From Corynespora cassiicola (Eukaryota; Ascomycota; Dothideomycetes; Pleosporales; Corynesporascaceae): a DNA stretch of 64,000 nucleotides. The DNA lies in NCBI GenBank assembly GCA_022059125.1, contig JAEUWY010000015.1, forward strand, positions 1,798,001 to 1,862,000, written 5' to 3'. How positions within the stretch are numbered: the stretch's first letter is position 1; each line of letters opens with the position of its first letter. The notes under the pieces were generated by a model, which searched no databases, was not told the DNA's origin, and saw nothing but the letters and a program-made list of their open reading frames with translations. Below are positions 56,406 to 64,000 of this stretch, piece after piece. The position numbers were made by a program, and so were the translations under genes.

Positions 56406-58425
56406 CTAATCTTTATGCTTTTGTTCCACCTCAGAGCCTTTCACTCCAGCAAAATCCAGGGCAGGTGACTCAATTGGTGTATTCGCACTCTGTGGGCCTT
56501 TCTTAACACTCAGCCAGGGTATGAGAGCGCTACCAAAGAGACTCAGTCCTGCTGATGCAACGGCAACATAGAAAGACTAGAATACATATTAACAATAATC
56601 ATTAATATGGCCTACTTCGAGAAACTTACCTGTGTAATTGAATCATTATACGCCTCCTGAAGTAAAGGAAGGTATTGGGAGTCCACAAGACTGGAAAGTT
56701 GCGTAGCGCCTTGCGATAGAAGGGCTGCAGGTGCTAGTGGAACACCTCGATCAATAACGTTCTGTATCAGCTTGTTATTGAACACATTTTGAGCGACGGC
56801 GATGAAGATTGCACCCCCAAATGTCTGCATGAAAATGATAACTGCAGCGCCCTCGGCTATTTGATCAGGCGGTAAGGCAGTCTGGACAGCAATGAGAGGC
56901 TGCTGTAGGCCCTTTCCGAGAGAGAAATAGGTCAGTATAGAACGTTTTGAATGGCTTCGTGTATGAAATGCATACCAGACCGCACCCTGCTCCATATATA
57001 ACCTGATACCCGATCCACGTAGCTGAATCTGTATCAACCTCAAACGTCGACAGTAACCCTGCACCCTAATCAATGTTACAAACCATGATCATAAGTTTTT
57101 TCTAGAAAATTAATTACTTACGATGGCTGCAAGTATACTGGCCAGAATGCATGCCCATGTATAGTAGCCGATGCTAAAAACCACACCTCCAGCTATGACT
57201 GAGAAAACAGTTGTGCCCAAGATGCTGGGTAGGTTGTTTATTCCACTCTGAGTCGCACTATCACCTTTGATGGCTTGAAACCAGATTGGAAGGTAGTAGC
57301 TGACGGCGAGGAATGAGCCGAATAGTAGAAAAGAAAAGATTGAGCTCGCCCAGACCGTCCTTGATCCAATAATGCTTGGTGGCACAGTCGCTTGATCTCC
57401 TTGCCAGCGTTGAACAACTATGAAGGAGAGCAGCAAGAGCCCTCCAAGTGTGAATAAAACAACAATTCGAGCGTTCTTCCAATTGTACTCTGCACCGCCC
57501 CACTGAATGGCAAGGAGAATGCATACAATAGCAGGAACTAGAATGACTAGACCAATCAGATCCAGCTCCTTTAGCTTTTGTCTAAAAGGAAGATCTACTC
57601 GATGATTTTCTTGAGCAACACTCTGCCGAGGAACAAGAGTCAGAACAGCAATGGCTGTGATAAGCCCAAGGGGCAAATTGATGTAAAAGCATAACCGCCA
57701 TGTTACAAATTCTAAGTATCATTAGGTTGAGAGTATACGTTTTGAGTCTGAACAAAAACGCACCAGTAAACGCGCCACCCATGCTTCCATCGATACAAGC
57801 ATTTGTTAGTGGATGATAATCGATTTTCCAAAGAGAAGCTTCGACTCACAGGGGCCCCGCCACGCTAGCGATGGCATACATTCCTCCTAAAATCCCGTTG
57901 TAGATCGGACGTTCGTTCAGGGGGATGGAGTTTGCGATTATCAAAGTAGCCTAAAAGTCGCGAATTATTACTCGCCTCGTGTTAGGCATGAAAAGCCACT
58001 CACCCCCGAAAAAAGTCCCCCAGTGCCGATTCCAGCGACAACCCTTCCCATGATGAGCCCCACTGACGAAGGAGACGCCCCACATATCACGCTGCCTATT
58101 TCAAAAATGGCCAAGGCAGTCAAGAAAACCCACTTGATTGGGAATAGATTGTAAAGCTTGCCGTAAGAAAGCTGGAAAGCGCATGTTGTGAGTAGGTAAC
58201 CCGATCCGTACCAGCTAAGCTAATCATTAGTATGGCTGCATTTGGGCATGGAAGTCATTCGTGGTACCCAACGTCCGATAATGAATTAAAATCATCAGTT
58301 ATGCGGGGGATGGCCGTTGCAATAATGGTGTTGTCCAAAGCTTGACATAGGACAGCGAGGCACAACGCGGTGAAGAGGGCCAAGAAGCGGAGCTTGCTGG
58401 GCGGATGAACAATTTGATCTGCCAT
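56406..58425 (-). CDS. MFS drug:H+ antiporter-2-type exporter with a 20-nt micro-exon (CTB4-like role)
   Basis: Eight exons, complement(join(56406..56576,56630..56911,56976..57065,57122..57711,57764..57783,57850..57950,58004..58214,58268..58425)), give 540 residues with every phase consistent. The DHA2 signature [17 protein letters not shown] lies in the first [13 protein letters not shown] in the fourth, and the spans across the fifth and sixth junctions read [22 protein letters not shown], a hallmark stretch of the family. About 14 TM spans are countable. The 20-nt exon encodes six residues needed to keep that motif. Such pumps in perylenequinone clusters export the photosensitiser and give self-protection. 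The gene shares a 200-bp promoter with the second methyltransferase. Confidence 0.85.
57764..57783 (-). other. 20-nt micro-exon of the MFS exporter
   Basis: Flanked by acceptor GGAAG and donor GTGCGT. It carries frame from phase 2 to phase 1 and supplies MGGAFT of the conserved motif. Skipping it would shift the frame. Confidence 0.75.
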
Positions 58426-58625
58426 TTTGCTTGTGTTGGCTGATATTGCAAAGCTGCGACCAATGGGTAGTAATAACACAGCTCGAATCGGTCATCGAGA
58501 GCCCGCTCAGCGAAGTTGACCCAACGCCGCGAAGCATCATGTCCGCGGCGACAGCTTGGCACACAAAGCAGCTGCCGGATACATAAAGTCATGATGTAAC
58601 ATGGCTTAGCTTCTCAAATCCCACC
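58426..58625. promoter_or_regulatory. Bidirectional promoter, exporter / O-methyltransferase
   Basis: Only 200 bp between two divergent start codons. Contains the 12-mer ATCGGTCATCGA at 58487-58498, so one regulator binding event could serve both genes. Confidence 0.6.
58487..58498 (+). promoter_or_regulatory. Candidate AflR-type regulator site (TCG-N5-CGA)
   Basis: Identical 12-mer to 44326-44337. It sits 62 bp upstream of the exporter start and 128 bp upstream of the methyltransferase start. Confidence 0.5.
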
Positions 58626-60013
58626 ATGTCGTTCACGCCCCAATCGTTGTTCTCGATTACCTCCACCCTGGCTCGGGCCGCAGCCGATCTGGCTTCACTG
58701 CCTCCGTCCTTGGCATCGGCGGGACCCTTGCCACACGTGGATGCATCCCACCCTCCCGAATCCCCTTCCGCAGCCTACATCAACGCTAAAACAGCTGTGA
58801 TTGATGCGGCCGAAAAGTTGGTGGCTCTTGTTCGCACGCCACGTGACTCTCTTATCGAACTGTCATTCCAACACTGCGCGACTGCGACCCTCCAGCTCGT
58901 TCTTCGATACCGTCTGCACCACGCTGTTCCATTGGATAGTGCTTCCACGTTTACCAATGTAGCGGATGCCGTCGGATTGCCCGACAAGGTGCCAGTTTCA
59001 CTTGTCGAACGACTATTGCAGCACTCCATGTCCTTTGGCGTCTTTGCGCCTGCCCCTGATGGCAAAGTCGCTCATAATGCTGCTTCCGCCCTGCTTGTCA
59101 ACGATCCCGATCTTGAAGCCTGGCTGTATCTTTGCACCAACATCGCTTACCCGGCAGGAGCACAGCTTCCCAAGGCCTTGGAGAAATACGGTGCCAGCTC
59201 CGAAGCAAATGAAACAGCATACAGTGTGTACATTGGCAGGCATGTCTCTCAATTCGAGCGATTTCGTGAGCCAGATGGCCATGCTGAACATGAGATGTTT
59301 GCTCGAGCCATGAAGGGTATATCGGCCGGTGGAGCTTACGACGTTCATCATGTGGTGCATGGAGGCTATCCTTGGAATGAACTACCCGAGGGGACGTTAC
59401 TGGTTGACGTGGGAGGCGGCCCTGGTCACGTGGCCATGGCCCTTGCTGAGAATTACCCCAATCTTGAGTTCCTTGTGCAGGACCTTCCGGAAACCGTCCA
59501 GTTCGGGCATGACAGCTGTCCATCACGGCTGAGATCCCGCATCCGCTTCGAGGCCCATGATTTCTTCGCCATCCAGCCAGAACATCGTGTGGGCGACCCA
59601 CGCCCAATCGTTTACTTTGCCAGATTCATACTGCACGACTGGAGTGACAAGTATGCAAAGAAGATTGTAGGTGCAATCTCTCCTCGGATGAGGCCTCAAG
59701 ATCGGCTTGTCCTCAACGAAGTGGTTATTCCCGAGCCAGGAAAGGGTGCTCTACAGACTGAGAGAAAGTGCCAGTAAGTCCCATTTGCCATCCCCACTTG
59801 GATGATAGTGGCGCTGATTTTTAATCTCTTCTGGGGAACAGCGATCGAGATTTACTTATGCTTATGAATCTCAATGGGCGCGAGCGGACACTTGCTGCAT
59901 TCGGCTCTGTCTTTGATGCAGTCGAACCCAGACTTTGTGTTTCGCGAGTTCATCGCCCTCCCTTGGGGGAACTCTCTCTTATCGAAGCCGTAGTAGATAC
60001 GAAGTCTGTCTAG
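58626..60013 (+). CDS. SAM-dependent O-methyltransferase (CTB2-type)
   Basis: Two exons, join(58626..59773,59842..60013), give 439 residues. An N-terminal dimerisation region precedes the SAM motif LVDVGGGPGHVAMALAE (about 258-274), then VQDLPE, DFFAIQP, and the catalytic His in RFILHDWSD. The second exon supplies DRDLLMLMNLNGRERT and the C-terminal helix, both conserved in fungal OMTs. It acts on a phenolic hydroxyl. In cercosporin the corresponding enzyme adds the methyl ether not supplied by the fusion protein. The start context CACCATGTC is strong. It is divergent from the exporter with a shared promoter. Confidence 0.88.
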
Positions 60014-60733
60014 CGCGTAGTTTCTTTTTATCTTCACTCGACTGGTTTCATGTACGGCTTACGGGCTTCCCTCAATTCTGTCAGGATGACTAGGATCGTA
60101 TGGGCCTTCCTATCTGGGGTAAAACGTGCATATAAATCGATCTCCATATTCAGCGTTCTCAGCCTAGGCTCTGTCTACAGGGCTAAAAAATACTAGGGTC
60201 TTTCAGTCTACCATGATGCTATTTCCCGGAGCTATTGCGATCAAACACGCGTTGCTATGGTCAATGTGGGGCGGGACTCGCATTTGGCATCCTTCGGACG
60301 CCACCCGCGCAGAGGATGTGAAGCGGGAACCAAAAGGGGCCCTTTTCTCCGGTAAAAGTCAGACTTACGGCTGCTGCCTCTCGCTTCCTTCCTTATCATC
60401 AATGTACGTCGTTCATGTCCGCCTGAAAAGATAGAGCCGAGTTGTTTCCAGCCAAGACCCCACGCTTCCTCAGAGACCCTTGCAGGCGCCATACAGTATC
60501 GCGAATATAGATCGAATGTTCGGTTTCTTCGTTTATACCGAGTATGTCGTTGATGCAGGGGTCTTGAAACACTCTGATGGATCAATCACCCTAAAGAGCA
60601 TATGTCACCGTGCATCTAGCTAGAAAGCCCCCATTGTCCGTACTAAGCATCCAATGTAATCGCTCGCCCTAGGAGTGGAGTTGATGGATTGCGAGATTCG
60701 GGCGGAGTGTTCGGCTGATGATTGACCATATGT
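60014..60733. other. Intergenic upstream of the AflR-type gene
   Basis: 3' flank of the methyltransferase and promoter of the regulator. A CG-rich open frame lies on the minus strand (60241-60585) but shows no domain. Confidence 0.4.
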
Positions 60734-62026
60734 ATGAGCACTCAAGCTCAATATGATGGGGAAGCCATACCCGCCTGGCCTTCAGATATCCGTCTCATTC
60801 CAATCATGACGACTCCACATTCTCCAAGCGAATCAAACGTACAGCGCCGAAAGATTCGTGACTCATGCAATAACTGCAGCGGTCAAAAGATTCGCTGCGG
60901 AAAGCAACGGCCTAGCTGTGCTCGCTGTGCTACCAAAGGACTAGTCTGCAACTACAGTTTTTCCCAACGCACAGGCCGGCGTTCCGCTTCATCCTCCAAT
61001 GCGCAGACCGTTGGTCTAACCAATTTACCCTCCTCAAACAATAATACGACCAGTCCTTCGGTCACAGATTCCCAGTCGCTATTCGGCCCAACAATAACGA
61101 TGACGCCTTCTCTTTCACCCCCAATCGAGGACGCGTCAACAAGAGCCCCCGCGGAATCGCCCAACGATACCTACTTCGGCGTTTTTGACGATACAAGCTT
61201 CTTCCCAGATTTGAGTTTGGACGATCTCAATCCTGCCATCATTGAAACTGAAGCGACGGGCTCGAACGGCCATTGGCAAAATCTGCCAACAAGTACCTTG
61301 TCCACCTCACTACGGACTTTGGATCCAATCGCAGATGGCCTTACACTCGAACAAATGCAAGAGGAAACGGAGAATACAGGGCCAGCGAAAACGTACCACC
61401 GCGGCCATGACTGTATGGCCCTGGCGTTGAAGGTGGTGTATGAGCTTGACGTCATGAGGGGACCCTGCCTTGTCGCCACGTCTGATCCCCTGTCGTGGAC
61501 TGCATCCTCCCAAAGCGAAGTCCGCGACGTCGACACAGTCCTGTTCGTCAACCGAGATGCTGCAAAATCAATCAAAAAAATATTGGACTGCTCGTGTTCC
61601 TCTGACCGCACCGTTTCCTTGGCCTGCTATCTTGCTGCTACAAAGATTGTGGAATGGTACGGAGCCGCCATTGGAATTGTCGATGAAAGACCTGAACAAG
61701 GAAATCACAATGAGAACGACATGACTTCGAACAATGGCAGAGGCTCAATGGCAGACCGCATCGTTTCTCGGCCTATATTCATGGGAAAATACTGCTTGGA
61801 CCAAAAAGTACAACGAGCGGTTAGAGCTAAAGTCGTATTGAGTGAGCTTAAAGAGCATCTACAACCACTCATAGCCCGACTACCCAAGTTCCACGTCTCC
61901 GGGATAGAGAGCGAACAAGATCACTCATTCTCTAGGGATACGGACAACACCTCAATGTCTTGTGTATTGAGGAACCAGTTACGACATGTCATTCAAGCCG
62001 CGAAAGATCTTAATGCAAATGGTTAG
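60734..62026 (+). CDS. AflR-type Zn2Cys6 transcription factor, likely cluster regulator
   Basis: A 430-residue open frame. The zinc cluster reads DSCNNCSGQKIRC then GKQRPSCARCATKGLVC, with six Cys at the AflR spacing CX2CX6CX6CX2CX6C, near residues 44-71. A Ser/Thr/Pro-rich stretch follows, then an AflR-like C-terminal domain with ILDCSCSSDRTVSLACYLAATKIVEWYGAA. It likely controls this cluster, perhaps through the TCG-N5-CGA 12-mer in two of its divergent promoters. Two ATGs (60734 and 60806) precede the zinc cluster. The frame ends at a GTTAGT that could be a donor; splicing to an acceptor near 62113 (GAATAG) would add about 60 residues, so the 3' end is uncertain. Confidence 0.82.
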   Translation: MSTQAQYDGEAIPAWPSDIRLIPIMTTPHSPSESNVQRRKIRDSCNNCSGQKIRCGKQRPSCARCATKGLVCNYSFSQRTGRRSASSSNAQTVGLTNLPSSNNNTTSPSVTDSQSLFGPTITMTPSLSPPIEDASTRAPAESPNDTYFGVFDDTSFFPDLSLDDLNPAIIETEATGSNGHWQNLPTSTLSTSLRTLDPIADGLTLEQMQEETENTGPAKTYHRGHDCMALALKVVYELDVMRGPCLVATSDPLSWTASSQSEVRDVDTVLFVNRDAAKSIKKILDCSCSSDRTVSLACYLAATKIVEWYGAAIGIVDERPEQGNHNENDMTSNNGRGSMADRIVSRPIFMGKYCLDQKVQRAVRAKVVLSELKEHLQPLIARLPKFHVSGIESEQDHSFSRDTDNTSMSCVLRNQLRHVIQAAKDLNANG

Positions 62027-62516
62027 TTATCCACGGAAGCAGTAGGAAAACTGAAGTCGGGAGCAATTGGTTTTTTTTTGTTGGCACACCTATGAAACTT
62101 GCACACATGGAATAGCAATTCTTACAAACGTTCGTTATTTGCGACGCTCATCATATGGCTACATTCATCGATCGTTTACCACAAGTGGGGCAGTTGAATC
62201 TGGTAAGTCCGCCCGCTCCTCTTCCCCCCGTCCCAAAAATTTAGTGAGTGCTGCATTTCACACGCATACTGTCGGTAACCGGTGAACGCTCACCGATCAT
62301 GCACGCAGCCGCAACCGGCTATCTGCAGAGGATTCGGCAACTAAACCCATGTTTTGTCCGACATCTGGGGAATTGCAAAGCCCTGTTTTATTTTTCGACT
62401 CTCAAATTACCCGTTTCTCCTGGCCTTCCGATATTGGGAACTCACGATTAGACTATACCTGGTGAAGCCACCATTCTATCTTCCATCAACTTGATTACAC
62501 TTCATCGAAAATTACC
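62027..62516. other. Intergenic or 3' extension of the regulator; promoter of the monooxygenase
   Basis: Holds a possible second exon of the AflR-type gene (about 62114-62285, see that entry) and the promoter of the FAD monooxygenase at 62517. A palindrome-rich patch with GGTAACCGGTGAACG lies near 62275. Confidence 0.4.
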
Positions 62517-64000
62517 ATGCGCCAAAGTTCGCCAATTCTGCAATTCATTACATTGCTCATCACTTCTTCCAGGCTGGTTTCAGCTGAAGATGAGTTGATA
62601 GTAGCCATCTATGGCGGTGGTGTTGCCAGCGCTACACTTGCCCAAGCGCTCAAGGGCTATTCGCACATTGATCTCCAGTACTTCGATCCAGCCTTAAATT
62701 TAACGCCAACATCGTTTCGCTTGCTAGGTTTTGATCCGAAGGTTCATGATGCACTTTCACTCATCGGTAACGAAGCTGGTGGCGCTATCAACCGGGCGGG
62801 ATGGTATCCCGAGGAGCCCAGCATGGTAGTTGTGGTGAGTCGCAATCCTGTTACCATCTGGATCGATGATCATGATATTCTAACATGCGTTGCTCAGGGT
62901 CAAGGCCCCGATGAAGGTGTGCTCGTCCTCGACTGGGCGCTGCTCCCCAATACGACTCATCACCCGCAGGTAACTGTGGTGGACCCTGCCCCTTTTCTCA
63001 TGGAGTTGCTAAATGGAACTGAATCAAAACGACTACATCCGAATAAAACCCTCATTTCCGTCGATTATCTCCCCTCAGAATCAGCTCACCCCTTGGAACT
63101 ACATTTTCAAGATGGGAGCATTCAACAAGCAGATGTTCTGATCGGCGATGACGGCCCGATGGGAAAGATACGTTCCGAGGTACTGGGCTCCACTCATTCT
63201 GCTACCGCACCTGTCTTTATGCATATTCTTTCTGCCGTCGCGCATGTATCTCCCGATGATGCAAAGTCCTACCTTGGGCCACGATATGGGAGCAAGAATT
63301 CAGGACGACGTTTTGAGCATGTCGGACGCGGTAGCTGGTTCTTGAATGCATATCTTGACGGCTTCTTCACATGTCTCGGCAGTTTTTACTCTGGCGAGCC
63401 GTACGATCTTTCTCATTTCACTCGGCCAACATCCATGGAAGAGTTGAAAGCCAGATTTGGTAGCTTTGAAGGAGGAAAAGGCATCGTCGAGGTAGGACCT
63501 AATAATCAGATTCGTACTTTACCAACGCTAATGTGGCTATAGATACTGGGTAGATTTTCTGGCCTTCAACTGATTCCAGAGATAGAGCACCTGCCTGCTC
63601 CTTCGTACACCAACGGCTCAGTTGTCATGATGGGCAATTCTGCTCATACAATGACCAACTTTCAACAGCTCGGCCCGGGGCAGGACATCGAAGACGCAAT
63701 GATTCTCGGAACATTATTGCGTGAAGTGCGGACTAAACTCGATATCAATGCAGCTCTGTTTGCGTACGATGCTGTACGTAGACCACGGTCGCAGTGGGTC
63801 AGCGAGCACGGAAAACGCCTGGGACTGCTCTGGATGGGAATGATCGAAGGCGTAGGGGTTGACCCATCAAAACTCAGGCGAGCCCTGCTGAATTGGAAAG
63901 AAGAAGGCGAAAATTTTGACATGAGTGCGCATAAAGCAGATGCATTGCGAATCATGAAACGCAAAAGTCGGGAGTTTCAAACCAGTGCGATGAATGAACA
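62517..64000 (+). CDS. FAD-dependent monooxygenase (salicylate-hydroxylase-like), 3' end cut by the window
   Basis: Exons join(62517..62834,62898..63491,63543..>64000). The first intron (62835-62897) is 63 nt without a stop, so it hides in an open frame; its GTGAGT, CTAAC and CTCAG signals and the restored VVGQGPDEGVLVLDW motif show it is spliced. The protein begins with a signal-like hydrophobic stretch (about 23 residues ending LVSA). FAD motifs are degenerate: GGGVAS instead of GXGXXG, GDDG instead of GADG, and MMGNSAHTMTNFQQLGPGQDIEDA, where Asn replaces the usual Asp of GD. Such enzymes hydroxylate phenols. A monooxygenase of this type is present in the hypocrellin cluster and CTB7 is a FAD enzyme, so tailoring of the naphthol is likely. 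Confidence 0.8.

Noticed and set aside
62835..62897. Treating this segment as coding in the right-end monooxygenase since the frame is open
   Set aside because: GTGAGT, CTAAC and CAG signals and the family motif across the junction show a 63-nt in-frame intron.
1..64000. CRISPR arrays, bacterial operons, rRNA or tRNA genes
   Set aside because: Reading both strands showed no spaced direct-repeat array, no tRNA box pair and no rRNA-like sequence; the window is fungal nuclear DNA.

Overview
The window is nuclear DNA of a filamentous ascomycete (Pezizomycotina). Almost every gene has 45-65 nt introns with GTRAGT-type donors and CTAAC/CTGAC-like branch sites. The gene families (Zn2Cys6 regulators, SAT4/Pth11-type membrane proteins, NmrA-like reductases, a GT90 glycosyltransferase, P450s, a non-reducing polyketide synthase) are typical of this group. 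An inactive TA-flanked transposon and several AT-rich pockets look as if repeat-induced point mutation (RIP) has acted here. All exon structures below were built by hand from splice signals, reading-frame continuity and family motifs.

Region 1 (0-15 kb) is mixed: a secreted Ser/Thr-rich protein with an Asp run and a Trp-rich tail, a short-chain dehydrogenase (SDR), an F-box protein, a 6-TM membrane protein, a HerA/TraG-like P-loop ATPase, an NmrA-like reductase, a GT90 glycosyltransferase and a PNPOx-like flavin protein. Region 2 (15-22.7 kb) holds an M20 amidohydrolase (N-carbamoyl-amino-acid hydrolase/allantoate amidohydrolase type) and an NCS1 nucleobase/allantoin-type permease, transcribed toward each other. 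A 1.86 kb transposon with 63-bp inverted repeats now separates them. Region 3 (22.4-30 kb) has a 41-bp-based tandem repeat, an SDR, a Zn2Cys6 regulator, a sugar porter and a divergent sorbose-reductase-like SDR, possibly a small carbohydrate-use group. Region 4 (30-41.7 kb) carries a SAT4-type membrane protein, two head-to-head P450s, a secreted carboxylesterase, and a Cys-rich multi-TM protein of unknown function.

Region 5 (42.2 kb to the right edge) is the main feature: a secondary-metabolite cluster of the perylenequinone type (cercosporin, elsinochrome and hypocrellin families). In order it contains a secreted multicopper oxidase, a two-domain fasciclin protein, a SAT-KS-MAT-PT-ACP-ACP-TE polyketide synthase, an O-methyltransferase/FAD-monooxygenase fusion, a 14-TM-type MFS exporter, a second O-methyltransferase, an AflR-type regulator and a FAD monooxygenase cut by the window edge. 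By analogy with the cercosporin pathway, the synthase would make nor-toralactone, and the fusion enzyme would methylate it and oxidatively open the ring to a naphthol. The second methyltransferase and the monooxygenase would tailor the monomer, and the oxidase/fasciclin pair would couple two naphthols. Three gene pairs in the cluster are divergent. Two of their shared promoters (44.3 kb and 58.5 kb) carry an identical 12-mer containing TCG-N5-CGA, an AflR-like half-site arrangement. No reductase (CTB6-type) or berberine-bridge-type oxidase (CTB5-type) is visible, so the cluster probably continues to the right.
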